Shown here one piece after another: positions 17,479 to 26,715 of a stretch of DNA of 64,000 bases. Position 1 is the first letter of the stretch. The number at the start of each line of letters is the position of its first letter. Below the pieces are notes generated by a model that ran no database searches, was not told the origin of the DNA, and saw only the letters and a program-made list of their open reading frames with translations. A program made the translations under genes and the position numbers. The stretch lies in contig JADJNY010000007.1 in the NCBI GenBank assembly GCA_016714045.1, forward strand, positions 310,001 through 374,000. The letters are read 5' to 3'. The DNA is from Planctomycetota bacterium (GTDB lineage Bacteria > Planctomycetota > UBA1135 > GCA-002686595).

Positions 17479-17931
17479 ATGCGTTGTTCGACCGTAAGCA
17501 ATCGCACAATGGCCTTGATCACCGGCTCCGGCTTTTCGCTCGGTGTCATCGGTGCCGTCTTGCTCACCCTCTTCGTGACCGGCCTATCGGGCGCTGCCGC
17601 CACGCCTCGGATCTCCAGCCCCAGTCAAGTCGTGTGTGACTGTCTAAACGACACGGAGGTCGACGTTTCTGGGACACAGTGCTACTTGATCCTGAACTTC
17701 ATCCAGAAATCGAACGGCGCCTGCAATCAGTCTCCCTGCTCTGATAGTGGCGGGAAGTGCATAGACTCCTTCGACTACTGGTTCTCAAGCCCCTGCAACA
17801 ATACGATCAGGCACGGTGAGTTTGCCGTGAGCTGCGGTGGGCATTCGACCTATGTCATACGAGGTGATGGTTACGGCGGCGCCGCCTTGATTGACCTCTT
17901 CTGTTGGGAATGCTCACTGTCTCCGCGCTGA
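17479..17931 (+). CDS. Small secreted cysteine-rich protein, unknown function
   Basis: 150 residues from ATG 17479, or 140 from ATG 17509, which gives a tighter signal peptide (MALITGSGFSLGVIGAVLLT...). The predicted mature part starts near ATPRISS and contains about ten cysteines (VCDCLN, TQCYL, GACNQSPC, GGKC, SPCNN, VSCGG, FCWEC), suggesting a disulphide-stabilised extracellular protein. I recognise no family. Its GC content and codon choice are clearly lower-GC than the flanking genes, as in the following gene, suggesting a different origin. It ends 18 bp before paralogue B. Confidence 0.65.
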   Translation: MRCSTVSNRTMALITGSGFSLGVIGAVLLTLFVTGLSGAAATPRISSPSQVVCDCLNDTEVDVSGTQCYLILNFIQKSNGACNQSPCSDSGGKCIDSFDYWFSSPCNNTIRHGEFAVSCGGHSTYVIRGDGYGGAALIDLFCWECSLSPR

Positions 17932-17949
17932 CCTGATCCGCAAACGAGC

Positions 17950-18591
17950 ATGGCCATGCGCGCTATCCGAAGTCTGTCCATTTGGGTTACCTTGGTTGCT
18001 ATTGGGGTGGCGATAGCGTTCTACGCCCTGCGGCTCCCCTCTGGGTTCGACTCAGGCGTGACAAGCGAAGGCTTGTCGACTGAAAGCGCGGATCGCGGAC
18101 CGTCTGGAGCACAGGCTCAGAGTACTCCGTTGCAACCAGTTCCGGAGCTACACGATTCAAGATCTCCCGCTGCGCTGCATCCTATCGACCGGACTGAGGG
18201 TCCAGGACTGGTCACGCCAAAAACCCGCGTCTCGGAATTGGTTATCGCCTGGGAGAAAGAAACCAAGGATCTGAGGCCCGCAGAACTGAGGGAGCTCGCA
18301 GACTTGGAAGAAGACAGCTTGAATTCGGAGGCTTCCAAGGCATTGCAGTCACGATACGACTCAGGGCTCTATGAGGTGATTGGGTATGGAACTCGACACC
18401 GATTCTCGAAAGAGGAGTCAGCTGAGATGAGAAGAGTGTTCACTTGCTATGCGTTTCCGCCCAAGTCGGATTCAAAGTTGGAGCAGCGACGCACGACGCT
18501 TCCGGAGGACGAGTATCCGGAACTGTATGAGAGGAAAACGCGAATCGCTTGGCTTCGAGACGAGGCTTCCAGGCGTTCGCCAGGTAGATAG
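17950..18591 (+). CDS. Single-TM protein of unknown function, paralogue B
   Basis: 213 residues, paralogous to the product of 16364-16993: one N-terminal membrane segment (WVTLVAIGVAIAFYALRL), a variable linker, then LRPAELRELADLEEDSLN, YEVIGYGTRHRFSKEESAEMRR and EDEYPELYERKTRIAWLRDEA. The gene is noticeably less GC-rich than paralogue A although the proteins align well over the C-terminal ~110 residues. Function unknown. With the nadK fragment it marks an old segmental duplication followed by divergence or insertion. Confidence 0.75.
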   Translation: MAMRAIRSLSIWVTLVAIGVAIAFYALRLPSGFDSGVTSEGLSTESADRGPSGAQAQSTPLQPVPELHDSRSPAALHPIDRTEGPGLVTPKTRVSELVIAWEKETKDLRPAELRELADLEEDSLNSEASKALQSRYDSGLYEVIGYGTRHRFSKEESAEMRRVFTCYAFPPKSDSKLEQRRTTLPEDEYPELYERKTRIAWLRDEASRRSPGR

Positions 18592-18701
18592 ATTGCGGAG
18601 AGTCCAGCTGTTGCTGGTCGCCGTCTCCCCGTCCGGGCGTCAGGGAAGGAGGCGGGTTGGCGCGTGTTGGCCACTCCCTCACGCCGCTGACGAGCCGTGA
18701 T

Positions 18702-19457
18702 CTACTCCTTCGCGCGCTCGTCCCCGTCCGAATGTACGCGCCCGTCCGCCATGCGCACGACGCGCTGGCAACGCCGCGCGATGCGTTCGTCGTGCGTGAC
18801 GAGCAAGAGCGTCAGGTTGCGCTCGCGCTGCTCCGCCAAGAGGAGCTCGAGCACCTTCTCGCCCGTCGCGCTGTCGAGATTGCCCGTCGGCTCGTCCGCG
18901 ATCACGATCGGCGGGTCGAGGAACAAGGCGCGCGCGAGCGCCACGCGCTGACGCTCGCCGCCCGACAGCTGCGACGGACGGTGTTCCAGCCGGTGCTCGA
19001 GCCCGAACTTCACGAGCAGCGCGCGGGCGCGCTCGCGCAGCGCCTTCTGCTTCCCGAGGTACGCCCCGCGTCCGTGCAGGATCATCGCGGGGAGCAGCAC
19101 GTTCTCGACGGCGTCGAGCTCGGAGAGCAGGTGATAGAACTGGAAGACGAACCCGAGCTTCTGGTTGCGCACGCTGGCGCGCTCCTGCACGGGGAGCTTC
19201 CACGCGCTGTGGCCCTCGATGAACACCTCGCCCGCCGTGGGGGACTCGAGCAGCCCGAGGATGTGCAGGAACGTCGACTTGCCCGCACCCGAGGCACCCA
19301 TCAGCGACACGAGCTCGCCGCGCGCGAGGTCGAGGTCGACGCCGTGCAGGATGTCGAGCGTGCGGTCGCCGATCGTGAACGACTTCGTGATCGCGCGCGC
19401 CGACAGCACGTGCGTCGCCGTCGCGGGCGCCGGAGCGGGTCGCGGGGTGCTACTCAT
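18702..19457 (-). CDS. lolD: Lipoprotein-releasing ABC transporter ATPase LolD
   Basis: 251 residues. Walker A GASGAGKST, the LolD/MacB-type segment KLGFVFQFYHLLSELDAVENV, the signature LSGGERQRVALARALF, Walker B VIADEPTGNLD and switch LVTHD. With LolC/E it extracts lipoproteins from the inner membrane for transfer to LolA. The start overlaps the end of the permease gene by 8 bp, so the pair is one transcriptional unit read right to left. Confidence 0.93.
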   Translation of the reverse strand: MSSTPRPAPAPATATHVLSARAITKSFTIGDRTLDILHGVDLDLARGELVSLMGASGAGKSTFLHILGLLESPTAGEVFIEGHSAWKLPVQERASVRNQKLGFVFQFYHLLSELDAVENVLLPAMILHGRGAYLGKQKALRERARALLVKFGLEHRLEHRPSQLSGGERQRVALARALFLDPPIVIADEPTGNLDSATGEKVLELLLAEQRERNLTLLLVTHDERIARRCQRVVRMADGRVHSDGDERAKE

Positions 19458-20850
19458 GGCGGAGGGCGTCCAAGGGGTGCATGCGCCCCGCGCGCCACGC
19501 GGGCACGAAGGCGAACAGGAGCGTGCACACGAACGCGCCGAGCACGATGATCGCCACCGCGCGCGGATCGACGATCGCCGGGATGTGGTCGAACAGGTAC
19601 ACGTCGCGGTTGAAGATCTGGACGCCGATCGACTTCGAGAGCCACTGTTCGATCGGATCGATCTTCAGCGCGAGCCACGTGCCCGCGATGGCGCCCGCCG
19701 TGGCGCCGAGCAGCGCGTCCCAGAACGCGATGAACAAGAACAACGCCTGGATCCCGCCCGGCGTCGCGCCGAGCGCGCACAGGATGCCGATGTCGCGCCG
19801 CTTCTCGGTCACCATCATCGAGAGGATCGCGAAGATCGTGAATGCGGCGACGAGGACCACGAGCGACAGCATGATCGCCATCAGGACGCGCTCGTTCTCG
19901 ATCGCGCCGAGCAGCGTGCCCTTCTGGTCCTCCCACGTGTTGACCTCGGTCAGCTGGCCCGTCCGCATGCTGCGCGTCCCGCGCAGGAGGTCCGCTGCGA
20001 GCAGCTTCTGCGCGACCTCGTCCCGCACGGCCGTGCCGTCGCGGTCGAAGTCCTTGCAGCGCACGAGGACCTGCGTGAAGTCGAGCTTGCGGCCGAGGAA
20101 CTTCGAAAGCTCGTTGCGCTCGAAGTAGATCGTGCCGAGGTCCATCTCGTTCTCTTGCGTGCGGAACGTGCCCGCGACGACGAACGCCTTGTTGCTCGCG
20201 GCCGACGTGTCCCTCCCGATCTCCTCGAGGCTGACCCCGGGCGGCACCGTGAAGATCTCGATCTCCGAGCCGCGGTGGAGGAGCCAGTTGCGCGCGAGCT
20301 GCTCGCCGACGATCACGCTGGGGAGCTTGCGCCCCGGCGGGTCGTACCCCGGCGGCGGCGCGAACGGATGCTCGACGTCGCCGACGCGCGTGTCGCCGTG
20401 CAAGGGCTCGCGCGCGAGCGCCTGCTTCAACTCGCTGGTCTGGAACTCGTCCGCGACATCGATCCCGACCAGGCGCACGCCGCTCTGCTTGCTGAATTCG
20501 GCGTCGCTGAAGATCAGGTCCTTGTCCTCGGACTCGCCCTTCACCGTGAAGAGGCCGAACCACGAGAGCTGCGCCGACGCGCCCGCGACGCGCGGGTCGG
20601 CACGGACGACCTCGAGCACCTTCGCCGGGTCCGACACGACCTTCGAGCCGTCGATCCGCGTGCGGAAGTCGGGCCGGATCACGAGGTCGGAGAGGCTGCC
20701 GCGCACGGCGTTCTTCGTCTCGCCGAGGAAGCCGGTCATGATCGACAGGATCAGGATCATCGCCCCGACGCCGAGGAAGATGCCGACGATGCCGATCCAG
20801 TTGGTCCGGCGCGCGAGCAGGTAGCGCCACGAGAGGAAGCTCTTGTACAT
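19450..20850 (-). CDS. Lipoprotein-releasing system permease LolC/LolE family
   Basis: 466 residues. The N-terminal TM helix follows the LolC-type start SFLSWRYLLARRTNWIGIVGIFLGVGAMILIL; a large periplasmic domain (about 60-320) and three C-terminal FtsX-like membrane segments follow, the last near VAIIVLGAFVCTLLFAFVPAW. It is longer than E. coli LolC (~400). A single permease gene next to lolD suggests a homodimeric LolF-like arrangement rather than LolC plus LolE. The gene is 30 bp downstream of lysS and overlaps lolD. Confidence 0.9.
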   Translation of the reverse strand: MYKSFLSWRYLLARRTNWIGIVGIFLGVGAMILILSIMTGFLGETKNAVRGSLSDLVIRPDFRTRIDGSKVVSDPAKVLEVVRADPRVAGASAQLSWFGLFTVKGESEDKDLIFSDAEFSKQSGVRLVGIDVADEFQTSELKQALAREPLHGDTRVGDVEHPFAPPPGYDPPGRKLPSVIVGEQLARNWLLHRGSEIEIFTVPPGVSLEEIGRDTSAASNKAFVVAGTFRTQENEMDLGTIYFERNELSKFLGRKLDFTQVLVRCKDFDRDGTAVRDEVAQKLLAADLLRGTRSMRTGQLTEVNTWEDQKGTLLGAIENERVLMAIMLSLVVLVAAFTIFAILSMMVTEKRRDIGILCALGATPGGIQALFLFIAFWDALLGATAGAIAGTWLALKIDPIEQWLSKSIGVQIFNRDVYLFDHIPAIVDPRAVAIIVLGAFVCTLLFAFVPAWRAGRMHPLDALRHE

Positions 20851-20880
20851 GGGGGCGCGCCGTGCGCGGTCGACCGCGCG

Positions 20881-22388
20881 CTATTGCGCCGGCGCGACCG
20901 CCTTCTCGCTTTCCTGGTGCTGCGGCTTCATCGCGGGGAAGAGCAGCACGTCGCGGATCGAGTCTTGTCCGGTGAGCACCATGACGAGGCGGTCGATGCC
21001 GACGCCGAGTCCGCCCGCGGGCGGCATGCCGAACTCGAGCGCCTGCACGTAGTCCCAGTCGACCTCGCCCGGAGCTTCGGGGTCCTTCGTCGCGACCTGC
21101 TCCTCGAAGCGCCGCGCCTGCTCGGCGGGGTCGTTCAGCTCGCTGAACGCGTTGCCGAGCTCCATGCCCGCGACGTAGACCTCGAAGCGCTCGGTCAGCC
21201 AGTCGCTGCCGGGCTTCTTCTTCGCGAGCGGGCTGATCGCGACCGGGTAGTCGGTCAGGAACACGGGGCCCTCGAGCTCGTCCGTGATGCACGCCTCGAG
21301 CACGCCGTCGGCGAGCTTCCACAGCGCCGCCTCGTTCTTCAGGGCCTTCGGGTCGAACGCGAAGCCCTTCTCGCGCGCCTTCGCGACGAGCTTCCCTTCG
21401 TCGAGCGGGTGGAGTTCGAACCCGGTCACCTCGCGGAACAGGTCCGCGTACGCGACGCGGCGGAAGGGGGCGACGAGGTCGTAGTCCTTCCCGCGGAAGT
21501 GGACCTTCGTCGTGCCGTTCACCTCGCGGGCGCACAGCTCGAGCATCCGCTCGACGATCTCCATCATCCGGCGGTAGTCCGCCTGCGCCTCGTACAGCTC
21601 GAGCATCGTGAACTCGGGGTTGTGGCGCGGCGACAGGCCTTCGTTCCTGAAGTTGCGGCTCACCTCGAAGACGCGCTCGAGGCCGCCGACGATCAGGCGC
21701 TTCAGGTAGAGCTCGGGCGCGATGCGCAGGTACAGGTCCATCCCGAGCGCGTTGTGATGGGTGATGAACGGCCGCGCCGCGCGCCGCCCGCGATCGGGTG
21801 GAGCGTCGGCGTCTCGACCTCGAGGTAGCCCTCGCTCTCGAGGAACCGGCGGATCGTGCTGAGCACCTTGCTGCGCTTGACGAACACGTCGCGCACGCCG
21901 TCGGAGGCCCACAGGTCGACGTAGCGGCGGCGGTAGCGCAGCTCCTTGTCCGTCATGCCGTGCCACTTTTCGGGCGGCGGCGCGACGGCCTTCGCGAGCA
22001 GCGTCACTTCGCGCGCCCACAGCGTGGGCTCGCCCTTCTGCGTGTGGCCGAGGACGCCGGTGATCCCGACCTGGTCGCCGCCGTCGAGCCACTTGCGCTC
22101 GGGCCACCACGCCTCGAGCTCCGCGCGCTGGAAGCCGACCTGCAGCCGTCCGGTGCGGTCGACGAGCGGCGCGAACATGAGCTTGCCGAAGTCGCGGAGG
22201 TTCAGCATGCGGCCGGCGAGCGTCGCGGTGGTGCCCGCGAGCGGACCGGGAGCCGCGGCGGTGCCGAGGCCCTCGAGGACGTCGGCGATCGGCGTTGCGG
22301 CGACGCCGCGCGCGGGGTAGGGATCCTTGCCGGCGGCGCGCAGCGCCTCGAGCTTCGCGATGCGATCGGGGTGGACGAGCTCCGTCAT
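20881..22388 (-). CDS. lysS: Lysyl-tRNA synthetase (class II), with a one-base frameshift
   Basis: Charges tRNA-Lys. The N-terminal OB-fold domain starts at ATG 22388 (MTELVHPDRIAKLEALRAAG) and runs to PTLHPIAGGA; the catalytic domain continues in another frame as ARPFITHHNALGMDLYLRIAPELYLKRL..., through FRNEG motif 2 (RNFRNEGLSPRHNPEFTMLE) to motif 3 GLGVGIDRLVM. The family motif is GGATARPF; the Thr codon has only two bases here (21778-21779), so one base is missing. Restoring it gives ~502 residues, the normal length. As lysS is essential unless a second copy exists, a consensus error is likely. Confidence 0.92.
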
Positions 22389-22505
22389 GGGCCGCCCAGG
22401 GTAGCGAGCTCGGGTGGGGCTCTAAAGGCCGCGCTGGGGGCATCGTGTCCAACGCGCCAGCGACGGAGCGCCGTCCGCGCGACCCGAGCGCCGCGGCGGG
22501 CGCGC

Positions 22506-24587
22506 TTACCCGACCCGCGCGGCGGTCGGGGACGGTTCCGCGGTCGGCACGGCGCGGGCGAGCGAGGGCGCCTCGGCGTCGGAGAGGCGCAGCGTGAAGG
22601 TCGCGCCGCGCCCGGGGCCTGGGCTGGTCACCGAGAGGCGCGCGCCGAACTCGCCCGCCGCGACCGCGCTCGCGTGCAGCCCGATGCCGTGGCCGTTCGC
22701 CTTGGTGGTGAAGTGGCCGGAGAAGATGCGCTCCAGGTTCTCGCGCGCGATGCCGGGGCCGTCGTCCTCGACCTCGACGAGGACCGCGCCGGCCTCGACG
22801 CGCGTCCGCACGACGATGCGGTGGCGCCGGCCGTCGGCGAGCCCGACGCAGGCCTGGATCGCGTTCGTGAGCAGGTTGACCAGGATCTGCCCCGCGCGCG
22901 AGCGATCGACGCGGACGGACGTCTCACAGGCGTACTCGCGCTCGAGGGCGACGTTCGACGCTCGGGCCGAGCCTTGCACGACGCGGAGCGCCGACTCCGC
23001 GAGGTCGGACACGGGGAGCGTCTCGAGGAGGCACGGCGCCGAGGCCGCGAGGTCCCGCTGGCGCTCGAGGATCTCGGCCATGTGCTGCGTGCTGCGCAGG
23101 AGGTCGTCGACCTCCGCGTTGCAGCGGTCGTGCTCGTTCTTCCACTCCGCCGCGAGCCCCGCGAGGAGCGCGGGGAGCTGCCGCGCGCGCGGATCGCGGG
23201 CGAAGAAGCCGGGGAGGTCGTCCACGTGCTCCGCGAGCACGGCGCTCGCGCGAGCGAGAACGGGCGCCTTCGTGGCGGCGTTCGCTTCGCGGAGGAGTCG
23301 CACGGAGACCGACGCGCTGTTCAAGGCGTTGCCGACGTTGTGCAACATCCGGCTCGCGACCTCGGCCATCCCCGCGCGCCGCGTCGCGTCGAGGAGCTCG
23401 TCCGTGCGTTCGCGGACGCGGCGTTCGAGCTCGGCGTTGCGCTCGTGCAGCTCGCGCTGGCGCCGGCGCACGTACCACGCACCGCCGATCGCCGTGAGCG
23501 CGAGGAGGAACGTCAGGACGTGCGCGTTGCGCGCGGAGATCCGCGCGACGGCGACGTCCGAGCGCGCGTCGAAGACGTCGTCCGGGACGCCGCTCCAGAG
23601 CCGCCATCCGCCGAGCTCGTCGCGCACGGCGACGCGTTGCGACTCCGAGTACACCAGGCCCTCGGCCGCGGCGCCGGCACTCCATGCGTCCGCGTGCTCG
23701 CGCCACAGCCCGGCGCCCGCGGGCGTCACGGCCTGCCCCCGGCGCGCGTCGACGAGCACGAAGTCGCCGGACGGCAGGAGACGCCGCAGTGCAGGCGACA
23801 GGACGACGCCGCTCACGCAGCCGGCGAGGCTTCCGTCCGTGTCGAAGAACGGGACGGAGTACACGAGTCCGGAGCGATCGGCGTCGTCGGGGTGCGCCGG
23901 ATCGTAATCGCGGTTGTCGCACGTGATCACCTCGCGGCTCGCGAGGGCAGGATAGGCGAGGCCGTCGACGTGTTCCTCCGTCGGCACGTGCTCGCGGAAC
24001 CAGTCGAGCTGGCGAACCATGACCCGGTACTCGTAGGCCTCGATCTCGGGGAGCTCCTCGTGCTCCTCGTGCGCTTCGGACGAGGAGGCGCTCCGGCCGA
24101 CGATCAGCTCGTCGAAGGTCACCCACGGCTCACGCGGCAGGGACGGGTCGCCGCGCTCGCCCTCGGGGTCCAGGTCGAGCGGCACGACGTACACCTCCGA
24201 CATCGCCACGTTCGACGCGAGGTTGTTGTAGAGCTCCTGGATCGTCCGGCGCGCGTTGGCGTCGAAGAGCTCGCCGCCGCCGCGGAACTCGAGCGCCTCC
24301 GCCCCGGCGCCGAGACCCCGCACGCCGGGGAGGCGCGCGATCGTGCGCAGGCCCTCGTAGAGCGACCGGAAGGTGTGCTCGAAGCCCTCACGGACGCGGG
24401 CCGCGCGCGCGTGCGCTTCCTCGCGGAAGAGGGCGCGCGCCTGGTCGAGGTCACGCCGGCGCTCCGCCTCCGTGTGCACGACGAGGATCGCCCCCAGGAC
24501 CACGACGAGCCCCGTGAGGAGGATCGTCGGTGCCCGTCCGAGGCGCGAGCGCGACGCGGCGACGCGGCGACCGGCGGCGTCACGCAC
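22506..24587 (-). CDS. Membrane sensor histidine kinase
   Basis: 693 residues from a GTG at 24587, which overlaps the preceding gene by 8 bp and is followed directly by TM1 (about 20-38). A ~315-residue extracytoplasmic sensor region ends at TM2 (about 355-373), then a coiled coil (ELHERNAELERRVRERTDEL), a phosphoacceptor helix with His416 in RMLHNVGNALNS, and an HATPase domain with NLLTNAIQAC, VEDDGPGI and GHGIGLHAS. The LHNVGNALN-type H-box belongs to a known kinase subgroup often paired with receiver-GGDEF-EAL proteins, as here. The ligand is unknown. It is the last gene of the giant-protein locus and probably phosphorylates the adjacent receiver. Confidence 0.88.
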   Translation of the reverse strand: MRDAAGRRVAASRSRLGRAPTILLTGLVVVLGAILVVHTEAERRRDLDQARALFREEAHARAARVREGFEHTFRSLYEGLRTIARLPGVRGLGAGAEALEFRGGGELFDANARRTIQELYNNLASNVAMSEVYVVPLDLDPEGERGDPSLPREPWVTFDELIVGRSASSSEAHEEHEELPEIEAYEYRVMVRQLDWFREHVPTEEHVDGLAYPALASREVITCDNRDYDPAHPDDADRSGLVYSVPFFDTDGSLAGCVSGVVLSPALRRLLPSGDFVLVDARRGQAVTPAGAGLWREHADAWSAGAAAEGLVYSESQRVAVRDELGGWRLWSGVPDDVFDARSDVAVARISARNAHVLTFLLALTAIGGAWYVRRRQRELHERNAELERRVRERTDELLDATRRAGMAEVASRMLHNVGNALNSASVSVRLLREANAATKAPVLARASAVLAEHVDDLPGFFARDPRARQLPALLAGLAAEWKNEHDRCNAEVDDLLRSTQHMAEILERQRDLAASAPCLLETLPVSDLAESALRVVQGSARASNVALEREYACETSVRVDRSRAGQILVNLLTNAIQACVGLADGRRHRIVVRTRVEAGAVLVEVEDDGPGIARENLERIFSGHFTTKANGHGIGLHASAVAAGEFGARLSVTSPGPGRGATFTLRLSDAEAPSLARAVPTAEPSPTAARVG

Positions 24588-26534
24588 GGGCGCCGTCCGC
24601 GGGCGCGCCCGAGATCCGCGCGCGCACCATCGCGGCGGACGAGGGCGGGCCATCGTGGAGGCCGAGCACGGCGTCGACCCCGAGCTGACGCGCGAGCTCC
24701 AGCGCGCGGGCCCCGTCGACGCCGGCGGCCGTGACACGCACGCCGAGGCGGTGCGCGCACGCGACGAGGCTCTCGACCATCGCAAGCGTGTCCGCGTCGT
24801 CGTGGAGTCGGGCGACGAGCTCACGTGGCAGACGGAGCCCGTCCGGGCGCATCCGCTGAACGAGCGCGAGCGAGACCACGTCGGTCGCGAGTTCGAGGTT
24901 CACGCGCACGCCGCTCGCGCGCAACGCGGCGAGGCGCTCCTCGCACGCGAATCCCGAGCGCGCGAGCTGCGCTTCCTCGACGCGGACGGCGAGTGCGAAG
25001 CCGTGTCCGGCGAGCGTCTCGCCGGCTTCGACGAGCGCGCGCGCGTACCCCTCGTCGCCGATCTCGCGCGGACCGGCTGGGAGCTCGAGCTCGAAGGTCG
25101 CGGTCTTGCCGCGCGGCGCGCTCCACGTCGCCGTGTCGAGCAGGAGTTGCTCGAGCGCCAGGGTCCCGAAGCGCGGCGCGAGCCCGCACGCCTCGACGAC
25201 CGGCAGGAACGTGCGCGGCTCCGGCGCGTCGGCCTGCGGGTTCTCCCAGCGGAGGCCGCCGGCGATTCCGAGCAGGCGACCATCGAGTGCGCGAACGACC
25301 TGATAGAGGTGGTGGAACTGGCGTTCCTCGACGGCGCGGCGCAGGTTGCTCTCGAGCTCGAGGCGGCTGCGCGCGACGAGGTGCATGCGCGGTTCGAAAA
25401 CGACGCGCGACGGTCCGCCCTTCGTGCGCGCCGCGTCAGCGGCGGTCGAAGCGTCGCGGAGCAGCTCGGAGCCGCGCTCGTACTGGAGGCGACCGGCCGC
25501 GAGCCCGAGGCACGGCCGCAGCGCGAGCTGACGTCCTCGGACTTGGATCGGCTGCGCGAGCTGTTCGAGGAAGCGGTCGGCGAGCCGCAGTCCGGCGTCG
25601 GCGCCGTCGAGGCTCGCGAGCACGATCACGAACTCGTCCTCGCCGGCGCGACCGAGCTCGGCCGACGTGCAGACGGCGGCGACCTCCGGCTGCGCTGCCA
25701 TCGCCTTGAGCCGGGACGTGACGAGGCGCGCCGCGTCGTCGGCCGTGTCGTGACCGAGGGCCTCGCGAACGCGCCGCAGGTCCTCCAGCACGACGAACGC
25801 CACGCCCGTCGCCCGCGCGTCGGCCCCGCGGACGGCATCGACGTCGCGTCGCAGACAGACGTCGATGCGACGCGTGATGCCCAGGCGGTTCGGGAGACCG
25901 GTCACGCCGTCGTGCGTGAGCTGTTGCTCGAGCCTGCGTTCCGCCTCCGTGCGGCGGCCGGCCTCGGCGGTGATCGTCGCGAGCGACTCGCGGAGCTCGC
26001 TCGAGACGTGCTCGAGCTCCTCGACGTGCCGGCGGACCTCGGCCTGCATCTCCCATTTCGCGGAGAGGAGAGCGCGAGCTGTTGCACCTCCGCGGGATCG
26101 AAGGGCTTCTTGAGCAGGAGCAACCGGTCGGTCGGGCCGATCCGGCGCCGAACCTCGTCCATGGAGTAGTCGGAGTGCGCCGTGCAGAGCACGATCTGCA
26201 AGGCGGCGTCCTCCTGGAGCATGCGCTGGATCGTCTGCAGGCCGTCCCATCCCGGCGGCATCCGCATGTCGACGAACGCGACGGAGTACGGTGTAGGGCG
26301 CGCCTGGACGACCATCTCGAATCCCTCGCTGCCCTGCGAGGCGAAGTCGATGAGGAACTCCACGGGGCGTGCGCTCGCGGCCTCGGGCTCTGCGTCGCCG
26401 AAGAAGGACGACTCGGTGGCGGCGAACTCGTCGGTGCTCGCAGCTCGTCCCAGGACCTTCGCGAAGTCGGCTCGGATCTCCGGGTTGTCGTCGACGATCA
26501 GGATGCGGGGACGGGTGGTGAGCTGGGTGGGCAT
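24580..26534 (-). CDS. Receiver-GGDEF-EAL response regulator with eroded catalytic motifs, frameshifted
   Basis: Residues 1-~170 are a receiver (RILIVDDNPEIRADF, phospho-Asp89 in FVDMRMPPGWDG, LKKPFDPAEVQQLA) with the long beta1-beta3 insertion typical of this subgroup. Relatives continue QLA-x5-KW; here only 14 bases lie between QLA and KWEMQAEV (26059-26072), a one-base loss that shifts the frame. After it come a coiled coil, a GGDEF domain (THDGVTGLPNR) whose signature reads RAGEDEF, and an EAL domain whose catalytic EALLRW reads AGGLRW. Restored length ~651 residues. It is probably a c-di-GMP binding or signalling output rather than a working cyclase or phosphodiesterase. It starts 181 bp after the M50 fusion and overlaps the kinase gene by 8 bp. 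Confidence 0.83.
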
Positions 26535-26715
26535 GGTCGGGGCGCGTGGACCGCTGGGGCGCTCTCGCCCCGGAGCGGGGGGCCCTGAGCCGGTGGAGGA
26601 CGTCGCTGGAGTGCTTCGCCCGCCTGACCGGTCGTGCTTGAGGGTTCCTCCGTGCACGGAGCGCGCCGAGGACTATCGAGAGCGGACTCCGCGATCGAGA
26701 CGCCGGCGCGGGGCG

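Noticed and set aside
17247..17603. Minus-strand ORF with a poly-Ser tract
   Set aside because: The Ser run is the hexanucleotide repeat read backwards; the rest is the antisense of the Cys-rich gene start.
19165..21828. 887-codon plus-strand ORF opposite lolD, lolC/E and lysS
   Set aside because: Arg/Glu/His-rich shadow of well-supported minus-strand genes.
26059..26250. Independent start for the GGDEF-EAL gene at 26250
   Set aside because: The first ~65 codons from there are an out-of-frame reading of the receiver domain.
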